NCBI GenBank assembly: GCA_025667525.1
Contig: JANFOE010000055.1
Location: forward strand, 620,001-684,000
DNA length: 64,000 nucleotides
From: Glebionis coronaria
Lineage: Eukaryota > Streptophyta > Magnoliopsida > Asterales > Asteraceae
Direction of reading: 5' to 3'
Part shown: positions 47,193 through 59,580 of the stretch, piece by piece
Numbering within the stretch: position 1 is the first letter of the stretch
Layout of the letters: the number at the start of each line of letters is the position of its first letter
Program-made: the position numbers and the translations under genes
The notes under the pieces: model-generated
Databases searched by the model: none
What the model saw: the letters and a program-made list of their open reading frames with translations, nothing else
What the model was told of the DNA's origin: nothing

Positions 47193-49753
47193 TTTAACAC
47201 CCCCAAATTTACACGCAGCGGAATACATCTTTGGGTGCTAAACAATGATACAACAACACATAATTTATAAAGAACGACTCGAAAAGAGACGTTTTAGATT
47301 TATCGTTCCTAAAACATTTGTCAGAGTAGCGTAGTCCCAAGTAATCGTTACCAAAAGATAAGTTAAACAACATATTGGTTTGTTTTGAAAATGGAACGAT
47401 AAATAAATCAAAGAGTTTGAACAACAAAAGCAGTGCACAACTTAATTCCCCGGGATCTCCAAGCTTCCACTTCTTTATTACCTGAAATACATGTGAGTAA
47501 AACGATCAGCAAAAATGCCGAGTGAATCTATAGGTTTATGAAATCAATTTGAACACAAGCAAAGATTATACGTTTGTGGCATGCTTATAAGCATCAAATA
47601 ATAATTTGCATCAACAATGATAATTGTATATAGCATAAATTGCAATAAGCTCATGGAACCGAGCCCTTAAACACTCCCATATCAGTCTAATAAGACGAGA
47701 GATTCATTAATTGTTGTTACCTCCAGATTATTGGTACATTGCCGTATACCTGACTTCTCAATACAATATGCTCAAACAGTGTGGAGGTCGGGCCTAAGCT
47801 TCTATGACAAGTCTACAAAAACTGAATCGGGGCGGCTTCCCCCATAGATCTATTAATTGTACTAGCGGTTAACCCATCATAGGTTAATTAACGGTCCATA
47901 ATTGAGGTTTTAACAAAGGCAATCACTTAATGCAATTTAAAGTCAACCACGGGTCCATTCATAGAGGGATAAAGCATACCATAAAAATCTTGTGTTCTAA
48001 GTTTATAAAAACATGTATTCCCCCTCGCGGGTTTAAAATCCTTTAATAACTAGTATAAAGCGAGGCTATAGACTCACCTTAGCCGATAGTGGTAATGAGA
48101 CCATCGCCGACGATAGATGATGCCTTTCAAACACGAGAACCGCAACCTATCAAATGAGGTGCGTTCATTAATAATAGACTCGAGAAATAAACCACACATA
48201 AGAATATAAAACTCGACTCATATAATCACGACAAACTCGAGATAAAACGATACAAGTGATACTATTACACTCTCCTATATATTCATTTTATTATTCTATG
48301 TCTTTAATAAAAATATGCCGGAACATACCGAATGTCCAAGCCGTTTTCCCATACTTAAGTATATCAACTTTTTATGATACTACTCAGAGAACTCACTTAA
48401 TATATGTAGAAAGTCCTCCCAAGAGCCCATTAAAAGATTTTACTTCTAAAGTTCCCTGCCCGACTCATCTTTGAATCACAAAATCCGGACAGTTTAGCGA
48501 CCTTGACTTACGAAACCATTTTGACCATTCTAAACAACTCCATTTGTAAAACCGCTACTTGATTCTAAAAATAGACTCAAAATACTAAACTTGGAGCCTG
48601 AGAACAGCCCTTGAATCATTTTGAAACTCATTTTATAGTCTCCGAGATTCGATCCAAATATCGACAACAATTTTCGGATTGTGTCGACACTCGTCTCCCG
48701 GTACACGAAAATCAAACTAGTGTATCTTCCACCTCGTTTGGAGTTGGAAGGCCTACTTTATATCAAATCGAAGCTAACGAAATTCTCTACGACATAATCT
48801 AATAATAACAACCTATATTCAGACTTAAGATTTCCGAAAATGACCTCAAACCTACTGCCCAAAATTGACTACTAAAATCTCTTGCAAAATCATGTTTTTG
48901 ATCAATTCCAACAACTTTTGTCATCAACCTAAGCCCCTAATATTATCATAAACCAATCCTAACACTTGTATCATCATCAAAATCAAAAACCCAAAAATTG
49001 AAAATCAACTTTTTAACAAAAACATAGCATGAAAATCTTTTGATCATCATTACTAACACATGCATACAACAAATTTGGATCAAACATAACCAACTTTTCT
49101 TGAAAAATTTATATGGTTGCATGTATGATAATTTTATACCAAATTGCAGCCCTTGTGATTTCTAGGATGGGAATTTGCTTGATTTTGGAAGATTCAAACT
49201 AGTACTTGAGAAAATTTGATGAAATTGAAGGGTGGGGGTGTATGGCTAAGAAGAAAAAAAAAAGAATGGAGGAAGATGAATTTTGTTTATGAATTTTAAA
49301 ATGAAAAAGAGATAGTGGAAAAATTATATATAGTGTGAGGTTAGGGTAGTTTTTGCCAATTTGTGATAGTTTTGGTCCAAAATGTAAATATTAGTCAAAA
49401 AGCGGGAAATGACTAAAAGTCAATTTTAAAAATATTTACGGGACTCGAGTTTCGTAAAAATACTTAAAAGTTTAAACGCACACGAAAAATAATAATATAA
49501 CGACTCGATACGTAATTAAAACGATATCGTCGAAAATATTAAATATCGAAACGATTGATAATATATAAAATTTTAGGCATCCGTCGGTATCGCGATCACT
49601 AGTAGTCCTCGTTACCCGTCAAAATATTAAAATATAATATTTAATATCGGTTTCAACTTAAACCGTTAAACATAATAATATTTAACGTTATAAAATACTT
49701 CAAAATAATTGAAAGTAGACTTAAATTATGACCTTATTTTTACGGGTTTTACA
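47193..49753 (-). repeat. 5' LTR of the long-LTR element
   Basis: Pairs with 40190-42752. It lies immediately next to the truncated end of SIRE pol, separated by the ATTCC duplication. Confidence 0.92.
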
Positions 49754-49776
49754 ATTCCAATACTTGTTACCAAGTA

Positions 49777-52700
49777 CTAAAATCTTCCAGCATCAAAGGG
49801 TTTAGTTAGCAAATCTGACACATTTTCTTCTGTGTCAACCGTATCTGGTTGTATTAAACCCTTTTCAAAACAATCTCTTATAAAATGGTGTCTAATTTCT
49901 ATGTGTTTAGTTTTAGAATGATGTACAGGATTCTTAATAATGCATAAAGTGCTGTTATTGTCAACAAATATCTTGGTATGCATGAAATTATACCCATAAT
50001 CTAACAGTTGGTTCTGAATCCATAAGACTTGTCCACAACAAGCAGCTGCAGCAACGTACTCTGCTTCAGTTGTAGAATTAGCCACCACTGTTTGTTTCTT
50101 GCATTGCCAAGATATCAACCTGCTCCCAAGAAACTGACATCCACTAGTTGTGAATTTTCTATCAAACTTATCACCTCCATAGTCACTATCTGAATATGCA
50201 ATAAGCTCCAAAGGTGAATCTTTTGGGTACCACAAGCCAAGACTAGGATAACATCTTAGGTACCTAAAGATTCTCTTGACAGCATAAAGGTGACATTCTT
50301 TGGGAGTCACTTGATGGCGTGCACATGCACACACAACAAACATGATGTCAGGTCTGGAGGCTGTGAGATACATCAATGAACCAATCATTGATCTATAGTG
50401 CCTGACATCCACATCTTTTCTATCTCCAATCTTTCCCCAAGGGTGTTCTCTATCCATAGGAGTAGTAGCCCTCTTTTCATGTGCAGAAAAGCCAAACTTC
50501 TTCAAGATCTCTGCCACATATTTATCCTGGGAGATGAAGATACCATCTTCTTTCTGCTGAACTTGTAACCCAAGAAAGAAGTTCATCTCCCCCATAGCAC
50601 TCATCTTGAATTTGTCTGTCATGAGCTTTGAAAAGTCATCACTCATCTTTGGATTTGTGGATCCAAAGATGATATCATCAACATAGACCTGAACAAGTAG
50701 AACATACTTACCATTCTTCTTTGTAAACAATGTCTGATATATGGTGCCCCTCTTGAATCCATTTTCCACCAAATAAGTGGACAATGTGCCATACCATGCT
50801 CTTGGGGCTTGATGAAGTCCATACATATCCTTCTTGACTCTATACACCTTGTATGGATTCTCTGGATCCTCAAAACCAGGAGGCTGCATCACATACACCT
50901 CCTCAACAATTGTTCCATAGAGGAAGGCACTCTTCACATCCATTTGATAGACAGTGAAGCCCATGCAGGAAGCATAGGCTAGAAATATTCTTATAGCTTC
51001 AATCCTTGCAACTGGTGCAAAGACCTCCTCATAGTCTATCCCTTCCTCTTGTGTATATCCCTGAGCCACTAAACGTGCCTTGTTTCTAACCACAATACCT
51101 CTTTCATCTCTCTTGTTTCTTAGAACCCATCTTGTCCCTATAGGTCTGACATATCTGGGACAATCAACCAGCTCCCAAACATCCTGAATTGCAAATTGGT
51201 GAAGCTCATCCTGCATTGCTTCCACCCAACTTGGTTCTTTGAGAGCATCAAATATTTTCTTGGGTTCCTGTTGTGACAGAAAGCAGGCAAACAAGCATGA
51301 TTGAACAAGAGGGGTATCAACCTTCTTGTGTATATTGGCAATGAATCCACGAAGATTCTGATGAGATCTTCTAGTAGAGTCATAATATCACCAATGATTT
51401 GAGAAGTGGGGTGATTCTTCATGGTAGAAGTGAGAACTCCTCCTTCAAAAAGTCTGTTGTCTTCAATCTCATTATCCAAGTTGCCAATATCTTCATCAGA
51501 CTCTCTTTCATCAATAGTAGGATGAACCTCTTCATATAAATTGGAAGGTTCACCTTGTTTAAAATTAGAAGAGAAAATATGCTCAAAAGTGTTGTCAACG
51601 CCTGAACCTTGGTTGTCAGCGTTTGAGCCATCAACGTCTGAATTTGTCCTGTCAGCGCTAGATTTTCCTTTGTCAGCGCCTGAAGAACCATGCATGTTGT
51701 TAACTGGTGGTACTTGGGGACCACCATTATCCTTTCCAGTAGCAGCAGCAGCAAAAGCATCTATCCATATGGGAATTATAACATACTCTTGTATAGGAGA
51801 TGACTTTTCTGCTTGTGATCCAACCTCTTCATTAACCTGTGTGCCTGAAACATCAACAAATTGTTCTTCCACAACATTTGAAGTTACCTTCACAATGTCT
51901 GGATTAGTGACAGGCATATAATTAAAAGTCCTAGATAGAGGTTCTAGGTCAAACAACCAATTCGGACCACTTTCAGGATCACTAGGTTTATTCTCTAAAA
52001 ACCTAACATGTACTCTCTCAAGAATACGTTTTTCCTTCTTAAGGTAAACCCTATATCCCTTGCTCTGCACTGAATACCCCATGAAATAGCCTTCATCACC
52101 TTTTGCACTAAATTTACCTAAGGCATCACTAGTATCAAGAACAACTACATGACAACCAAAAGGTTTAAGAAAACCAATATTAGGTTTCCTTCCCCAAAGT
52201 AATTCATAAGGTGTTTTGTTCTGTATCCTGTTGACCAATGATCTATTTTGAACATAGCATGCTGTATTCACAGCCTCAGCCCAAAAAGCTATGGGGAAAT
52301 GAGCATCAACCAACATAGTCCTGGCTGCTTCAATTAGGGTTCTATTCTTCCTCTCAGAAACCCCATTTTGTTGTGGGGTTCTGGCAACACTAAACTGCCT
52401 AGTAATCCCTTTCTTGGCACAAAAATCATCTAAAAGTTTATTTCTAAACTCACCACCATTATCACTCCTAAGCATTTTAACTTCATTACCAGTCTTCTTC
52501 TCTATTTGAGTGATAAAGTCAATTAAAGTGTCAGCAGTGTCACTCTTCATAGCTAAAAAGAAAGTCCAAGTAAACCTACAAAAGTCATCTGTGATGACAA
52601 AGCAGTATGATTTACTATTCAAACTCTCTATATTAGTTGGACCAAATAGGTCCATATGCAGCAAGTGAAGTGGTTTAGAACTAGAGTGCACCTGTTTAAA

Positions 52701-53333
52701 CTTGAATGAGACCTTGTGCTGCTTGCCTTTAAGACATGCAACACAAGAGTGGTCATTGTGGAAAGCCTTTTCAGGCAAACCATCAACCAAGCCAAGTCTC
52801 ACAAGCCTATTTATATTCTTAAAGTTTATGTGCCCTAGTCTCCTGTGCCATAGATTACTCTCATCTACTGAAGCTTTAGCATAAAAACATGACATATTGT
52901 TATTCATCCTAATCCCATTCAGATTCACATTATAGATGTCTTTATGTCTAGGTGTTCTATAGTCAATATATTTCTCATCTGGAATTTTATAATCCTTGCT
53001 TAACACCAAGCATTCAGTATCAGTAAACAGAACTTTATTTTTGTTATCACAAACTTGTGACACACTAAAAAGATTGTAATCAAGTTCCTTTACTAGAAAC
53101 ATGTTTTCAAAACGCAAATTCTTGGTGAGAAGAGTTCCTTTGCCTGTGATAGTTCCATATGCGCCTCCAAAGTAAACCTTATCACCATCCTTAATGGGAG
53201 TGAAGTTAGTAAGATAATCTTCCTTCCCTGTCATGTGCCTGGAGAATCCACTGTCCCAATATCCATAATCATTGACCTGTTTTTGAATGCCCTGCACATA
53301 AAGAAAACAAATTAGTTTTCTTTGGGAACCCAA
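49777..53333 (-). pseudogene. SIRE Pol: protease, integrase, reverse transcriptase, RNase H (broken)
   Basis: Frame 53333-51138 holds the protease ('GYWDSGFSRHMTGKEDYL', catalytic DSG), the GAG-pre-integrase zinc finger ('LWHRRLGHINFKNI' ... 'CVACLKGKQ') and the integrase core: Asp in 'HMDLFGPTN', Asp in 'MLRSDNGGEF', Glu in 'QNGVSERKNRTL'. A one-base shift near 51380 moves the reading to 51294-49777. There the reverse transcriptase follows ('[12 protein letters not shown]', '[14 protein letters not shown]', catalytic 'YVDDIIFGS'), then RNase H ('[15 protein letters not shown]', '[12 protein letters not shown]'). The stop at 49777-49779 comes just 18 bases before the nested element. It would process polyproteins, copy RNA and integrate DNA. 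Catalytic residues are retained despite the shift. Confidence 0.92.
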
Positions 53334-56103
53334 GCCTTAGCAGACTTGGATTCATCTGGTTGTTCAACAAGAACGGACTTAGTTCTCATAACAACCCCTT
53401 GTTCATCCCTCTTTGAATGAAATACCAAGTTAACCCCAATAGGTTTTGTAATGACCTTTGAAATATAATTAAATCTGTTGTAGGTCATAGAAATCCCATT
53501 ATCATTAGGGTTTTGATCTTTCTTAGGTCTCCATGTCAAGCTTGAAGAAGCTTTAGACCCCTTACCCTGTGGTTGCAAATATTTAGGTCTGGACACGTTT
53601 CTGTCAGTGTTGGATTTGGTCCTGTCAACGCTGAAATTACCCTTGTCAGCGTTGAACCTAGGGTTTGCTACAGAAACCCATTGCCTATTAGACCAAGTAA
53701 TTGTCTTTTGAAATGGTCTTTGTCCATGAGTGTTAGACCCTCTAGTGAAGAAAGGGGCTGGTCTAACAACTTGTGGACTTTGCTGCACACAAGGTTTGGG
53801 TCTGACAACCTTTGACTTTTTAACAGCGTTGACCTTGGAAGCGTTGACACACTTATATGCTAAATGTGAAAAGCTACCACAAGTGTAACATGCTTTTCTA
53901 GACACAACCCTAGGTCTAGAAGAGAAGAAGCCTGTTCCATCATTACTAACTTGGCTTTTAGGTGACCTAGTATTCCTATACATTTCTGCATACTTGATGC
54001 TAGGTTTTCTAACAATGTTTGAGCCAAGGTCAACAGCCTTACCAGTGATTGGGTTTGTTACCTTAATAGGGGTTGACTCATTAGGACTTTCACATAACAA
54101 GCCACCCTTAACAAACAAGGTAGGATTGACTTTCTTCTATTCATTCAAGTCAGTCAACTTCTGTTGATACTCTTCAACTAGGGTAATGACTCTTGGTGGA
54201 GGAATAAATTCCTCCTCTTGGAGTTCCGGTAGACCAGTCCAAGATAGGTCCTTTCTTTGGACACCATAGAAGTCACCAGCTGGTGGTGGAACCACAGTAT
54301 AGTCTTTCATCCTAATCCCAGTCATGTCCTTAGGATCCCTTTGTTTATTAACACATTCTCCTAGGGTTTGTGTGGCCTTGTCAAATCTCTGAATTTTAAG
54401 GCCAACATTATCCTTATTCTTAATGGCCTCATCTAACTTAGCCTGTAACTCACCATTAACCCTTTCCATGATGCTCCTAACATCATTGCTAGCATTTAAC
54501 TCATGTTTTAAGATATTTATTTTGTCTTTTAAATCAAATTCCATTTTCTTGTACTCAGAAACTGTCTTCTCAGTTTGAGTGAGAGCAAGTTGATAATTAG
54601 ACAATTTGCATCTTTCAGTACTCACATCATCTAATAATCTTAACACCTCTTTGTTAAGTTTCTCAGTATTTAACCTACAACCCTTACTACAAAAAGCATC
54701 ATCGTATACCTCATTATCTGATGAAGAGGAGGAGTGTGCCATGAGAGCATATTGAACATGCTCTTCTTCTTCTATTTCAGCAACCAAAGCTTTATCTTCT
54801 TCCCCATCTTTAGCCAAATAGCTCCAATCCCATCCATACCATCAATTTCTTGCAATGCAACCATGGCCTTAGGATCCTGAGCCTTAACAATTTGGCTTGA
54901 GGGTTTGCCAGCATCAGATCTTCTTGGAGATATGCATTCCCTCATGAAGTGCCTCATACGATGACAGTTGTAGCACTCAACTTTGGATTTATCAAATCCA
55001 ACAGTGTCCTTTGCATTAAAGGTCATCTTCTTCGTAAACCTTCTATTCCACCTGTTTGCTCTTATACTAGCAAGAGCCATGTTCCACTTAATATCCATCT
55101 CTTCCAAGTGCTCATTACTTATTTGCTCAAGATCCTCATATGTAATCACTGAACCATTGGGCAAAGAAGCAATATAAGCACATACAATATCCAGATCCAA
55201 ACCAGCAGGTTTAACTCTTGGTGAGTCACTTTTGTATGTGTCAGTGTCTGAATATGAGGCGTTAACAGGACATGTTCCAACGTTGACACATGTTGATCCA
55301 ATAATTGGATGCATGTAAGAGTCCTTCTGATCAAATTGACCTTCACTACCTGAGAAGAAGGCCATGTTACTATTGGTAGACTTACTTCCATGCTCCAAAA
55401 GATTTTCATTTTCCAACAACCTTAGTTTGTTGTAGATATCATCAAAAGTGGAACTTTTGTGAGTGTTGTTGGCAAGTATAGATCTTGCCTCAATCTTCCA
55501 CGCATCACCAAGACTTTTAAGAAAAGTGGCATTAATGTCAACATCACCAAGTTGTGTCCCCATGAAGGACAGCTTGCTTGTAATGTCAAGCAGTCTGCTT
55601 CTCACACTGCTAAGCTTCTCATTAGGTTGAGCCTTGAAAACAACATACTCATGCATGAGTTGCTTCTTCTTCTCTTCCCTAGTATCATCATTTCCACCAT
55701 ATGCAACTTCAAGAGCTGCCCAAAGGTCTTTAGCAGAATCATAACCTCTGTATTTATGCTGGTTCTCTTGACCCAAAGAGAGTTTCAGAATGTTTAGGGT
55801 TTTCATATCAACCCTTCTCTTTGCTATGTCTTCAGCAGACACAGCTCTTCCATCACCAGGTTTTTCTTTCTTATCTGCTTCTGGACATCCAGCAACAACA
55901 GTTCTTGTAGAAATGGCAGCAGCAACCTTTTCAGCTCTATTGTATGTGTTTCCATATTCAATTATCTCTCAGAGAGTGTAGTCATAGATCCCCAGATATT
56001 CCTCAAAGTTGAATTTCCACAACTCAAAGTTGGTTGCATCAAGTATGGGAATCTTGATGTTTGGTAAAGGTGAGGAGGAGGAGGTTACTTTTGGATTTGA
56101 CAT
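53312..56103 (-). pseudogene. SIRE Gag (broken)
   Basis: The natural start is ATG 56103 (MSNPKVTSSSSPLPNIKIPI). Codon 45 is TGA (55969-55971) in 'DYTL*EIIEYGN', where Copia Gag has a conserved Trp. The frame continues to 54772 with the UBN2/Gag domain ('WAALEVAYGGND', 'LMHEYVVFKAQPNE') and a first zinc knuckle CYNCHRMRHFMREC. A shift near 54800 leads to 54817-54137 (coiled-coil, Glu/Lys-rich), a stop at 54137-54139, then 54118-53312 with a second knuckle CYTCGSFSHLAYKC. Two knuckles and a long coiled-coil tail fit SIRE. It would form the particle and bind element RNA. Confidence 0.85.
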
Positions 56104-56170
56104 GATGTTTTTAGGGTTTTGTGAAAATTAGGGTTTTGGTGATTTTTTGGGTTCAAAAGTTTCTCAACAA

Positions 56171-56182
56171 GCTCTGATACCA
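56171..56182 (-). other. SIRE primer-binding site (initiator tRNA-Met)
   Basis: Minus strand TGGTATCAGAGC, an exact 12-base match to the plant Copia consensus, two bases past the LTR. Confidence 0.95.
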
Positions 56183-56184
56183 CT

Positions 56185-56699
56185 TGTTGATCCCAAACTT
56201 AGATCGATTTAGCTTTATGTATACGAGATTAGATCAAGTAATACACGTAGAGAAACCTTTGTATATGTATAAAATAATCTAAGTGTTATGCGGAATTAAC
56301 ACTTAAATAAGAACACAAAGATGTAAACAAACTTTCACTTTGATTAATGATAACAAACTTGCTTACAATGAAAGTGTTTAACGTATGAAAACTTATATTG
56401 AACAATAACCTAAAGGTCTTCTTTTATAGACATAAGAAGCCTTGTACAAGAGTCTACGTATCAACTATTCTAGGTAAGGATAATTATAGAAAATACAATG
56501 TTGAACTTATCCCTACTAGAAACAAACTAGAAACAATATACGTGTAAACTAAATCTTTCCATCAGTGCTTGTCTTCAATGTATCAACGTTTGACTTCTTT
56601 TTGTCAACGCTTGATCTGTCAGCGTTTGTTTTCTTCCTATCAACACTTGTTTTACTCTTGTCAGCGCTCAAGTAGACTGGCTATATTTTATTCCCAACA
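56185..56699 (-). repeat. SIRE 5' LTR
   Basis: 515 bp, pairs with 35267-35781. TATA box TATAAAAGAA on the minus strand at 56419-56428. GTCAACG/GTCAGCG words at 56575-56670. Confidence 0.93.
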
Positions 56700-56704
56700 C
56701 AAGG

Positions 56705-56772
56705 TTATCACTGAGGCAATCAAAAAAAGGAAGGAGGAACAAGATAGGGATGTCGCCAAGAGCGCAATCTGA
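56705..56772 (+). pseudogene. Ulp1-like gene of MULE-B, 3' end beyond the SIRE insertion
   Basis: Across the CAAGG duplication the frame runs on uninterrupted from 'HQMQPAKTK' to 'VITEAIKKRKEEQDRDVAKS' and ends at TGA 56770-56772. The continuity proves that the SIRE element inserted into an exon. The tail is basic and Lys/Glu-rich. Confidence 0.8.
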
Positions 56773-56865
56773 ACAAGAAAGGCAGAAAGACAAAACATTT
56801 TAAGACTTTTATTTTTAATTTCGTCTGTAATAATTTAGTTTTCTTTAAAGACTTTTGCTTTTCTT

Positions 56866-57235
56866 AGCCTATCCGTTGGGGAAGGGGTACACTACATGCA
56901 GGAGAACCCATGGTGGGTTGCTCCAAACTTGGGGTCAACTAGTCGTAGATCGTGGATTGGTTAATAGGCATCCATTAGTCCGATTACCCCCGAGTCATGT
57001 CGCCTACCTTAATAAGCTTTAACAATTAACCCACTGGAACATTAGGATAGGCAAAAAGATTAGTGAACTAATTTACTTTAGAAGCAGTTAGATGGCTTAT
57101 CCACTGGGAAAGTAGTACGCGGCATGCAAGAGAACCCATGATGGGTTTCTCTAAGCTTGGGGTCAACTACTCGTAGATCGTGGATCGGTTAATAGGAATC
57201 CATTATTCTGACTACCCCTGAGTCATGTCGCCTAC
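56866..57235 (+). repeat. Duplicated ~143-bp block after the Ulp1 gene
   Basis: 56866-57007 and 57093-57235 are about 85% alike by eye, both running from a CTTATCC/CCTATCC start to AGTCATGTCGCCTAC. Each has a potential hairpin: AACCCATGGTGGGTT in the first and AACCCATGATGGGTT in the second, where the arms are kept and only the loop differs. They lie about 100 bp past the stop codon, so probably in the 3' untranslated region. Confidence 0.75.
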
Positions 57236-57469
57236 ACCTGACGTACCATTGGAAACACTTGGATAGAATCGTAGGGAAGAGATGTTGCTGGCGGTAAAGT
57301 AGGATGTCCCGCATTTTGTGGATTCAACTTGTTTTAACTTGTAACCCGTCGAATTTTCTATTATGAAATGGAATTAAGATGAATCTTTTGTTTCATATGT
57401 ATTGTTCTTGTATTCAATTTTTATTGAATAGAAGCATATTGAAAAACATGTAAAGCGTGACAAACAAAA

Positions 57470-57660
57470 CTATCATATATGAAACATTAGTTTCATATAC
57501 GATAGTCCAAAAATACTTGTAAAAAAATCTGGAAACGACATTCTAGAAAGAAATAATATTATTATCATAAAAACTATCATATATGATACATACGTATCAT
57601 ATATGATGTGTTGACAACTTAACATATATGATACATTAGTATCATATTTGATAGTCCTAA
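57470..57660. repeat. ATCATATATGAT cluster between the two convergent MULE-B genes
   Basis: Palindromes or near copies at 57473-57500, 57575-57605 and 57620-57652, including the alternate form ACTATCATATATGA and TAGTATCATATTTGATAG. They lie in the short gap between the 3' ends of the Ulp1-like and transposase genes. Confidence 0.8.
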
Positions 57661-58569
57661 AAAACTTGTAAATTGAAAAAAGCAAACAAACTAAAAAAAC
57701 TAAGGGATTAAACACAAGTTCTCATGACTCATTGACATATGATTATCTAAAAAAAATAGAGTATAAAAAAAACTTCTAATGAATCAAAGTGATCAAGACG
57801 AAATAGCATCATACATCATAAGGACATGTTCAGAAACTACAAATAGTAAATAAAACAGAAAAAAAATCCTAAAAGAAAAAAATCTTCTTTTATTCAACTT
57901 CATCCACTCGTACTTGCATATGCAACAGGTGGATCCTCGACAACGACTTCCTCCAATCGCTTACCAGTGCAAGTCCTCTTGTTATGATCATTACCTCCGC
58001 ACACCAAACATGGATTCTTATTCTTCTTGCTTTTCTCAATAGCATTCTCTTTTCCACCTTTAATACGCCGCTTTTGACATTATGGACAGCCTCTAGGGCT
58101 TGCAACACCAGGATTATCAACCAAACGTACCGACGGATGAGAGACACCGACAAGCTGGTCCAAACAGTCAACCTTCCTCTTAGATGGGGGATTCAGACAA
58201 TCCGCTTCAACATCTATCTTCAACTGCATTAACTTCTCAACAAAAGCACCCAACCTAGGATCGTCTTTGCTCAACAAATGCATACAGTGATTAACAGTAT
58301 CTGTCTCCTCGCTCGCATAATTCTCGACAACGACATTCTTCTCCCCATACCTATTCCTCTTGTTCCTCAATGCAGCAGGGATGAGGTTCTTGGTCCAACG
58401 CCTAAGGATGTATTGCTGAGGGATCATCTCGATGTTGGCGTTCTTGAACACGCAAAAATACGCCTGCATAATATCCCAACCCTTATAAACAACTATCATG
58501 TACAAATAACTGAACCATCATCTACGTTGCGCAAGACTTGGAAAAAAGGGCAAAAAAGAAAACAAAGGA

Positions 58570-58645
58570 GTGAATATCATATATGATAAAGAAATACAAG
58601 AACAATATCATATATGATGACATGTACTTACATATATGATATATA
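58570..58645. repeat. ATCATATATGAT cluster, intron of the transposase gene
   Basis: ATATCATATATGATAA, ATATCATATATGATGA and ACATATATGATATA lie together in the intron between the third and last coding exons. Confidence 0.8.
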
Positions 58646-59499
58646 AAAAAAAAGTAAAAAATTATATCAACCAATAAATCACATTACCTTGTACAAACCA
58701 TCTTCTCTTGTAAACATATCAACCTCAACATCTTCGTTCTCCTTCTCCTTATCATTGTAATTTTCATTATCTTTCACATTCTTACAAGAATCACCAAGTT
58801 TAGCCTTATCAGAAACCTTATCCTTCGTCTCATTCTTGTTCTTTTTACCAGGCTCTTCATAAACAAAACGCCTCACTCTAATAACAGAAACCTCGGATCC
58901 CTCGGCCACACTCTTAGCATCTATCTGGAAATACTACAATCCAACAAAAATCTATTTTTGAACCAATTCAAACAGAGTACGAGTGTAAACCATGGCAGCA
59001 TGTATCTCAATTTTGAGTAGAGTCCTGAACTTTGGAACAGTCTCCAATGTATTATGGTCCATTCTCTCTTGAACGCTCCTTTGCTTCTCCATCGCCATCT
59101 CAAAGCAATTCATAAAGTTCATAAGCGTCAAGCTAGAATTGGTAAAGTGGGAGAAGAAACAATTCTCGCTCTCTGATCTAGACGTGGTCCTCATCAATCC
59201 ACACAACAGCGAGTCCGAAAAGTAAGCAGGGATCCAAGTTGAACGCATATTATACATCTTCTTCAACCACTTGTGTTCCTTCAAATTAATCTCTGTCATC
59301 AGATCACCCCATCTGGTATCAAATTCCTCGGTACCAATGTACATGTTCCACGCAATCTGGTTCAACTTCTCTCTAAAATTCGTCTTGTTGTATACTTTCT
59401 CACATATCGGCAACAAAGGTAAAATGAATCAAAACTATAAAGTATGACAACAAGACACAAACATACAAATACTAAATGCTTTGATTCAAATTCTGTTCT

Positions 59500-59580
59500 C
59501 ACATCATATTTGATGCTACTTCATCATATATGATACTACTCAAACATCATATATGATGCTACTTCATCATACATGATACT
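59500..59580. repeat. ATCATATATGAT cluster, second transposase intron
   Basis: CATCATATATGATACTACT and CATCATATATGATGCTACT alternate with one-base variants (ATATTTGAT, ATACATGAT), giving a local ~27-bp repeat of the phrase ATGATGCTACTTCATCAT. Confidence 0.8.

Larger units (their letters stand above)
40190..49753 (-). mobile_element. Long-LTR Gypsy-like element without coding capacity (LARD-like), nested in SIRE
   Basis: Two ~2.56-kb LTRs (2563 and 2561 bp) are flanked by a perfect ATTCC duplication (40185-40189; 49754-49758). A primer-binding site (47178-47189) and a polypurine tract (42753-42771) set the orientation as minus. The 4.4-kb internal region shows no gag or pol. Long LTRs plus a non-coding interior fit a large retrotransposon derivative mobilised by a Gypsy relative's proteins. 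LTRs differ at only about 25-30 positions by eye (around 1%), so it is the youngest datable insertion here. Confidence 0.9.
35267..56699 (-). mobile_element. SIRE/Maximus-type Copia element, split by a nested element
   Basis: Identical-length 515-bp LTRs (TGTTGGGAAT...GGGATCAACA on the minus strand) are flanked by a perfect CAAGG duplication (35262-35266; 56700-56704). Primer-binding site, gag, protease, integrase, reverse transcriptase, RNase H and a further env-like frame follow in Copia/SIRE order on the minus strand. Without the nested element (9569 bp with duplication) it measures about 11.9 kb, fitting SIRE elements. The LTRs differ at roughly 11 of 515 positions by eye. All frames are broken. 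Confidence 0.92.
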
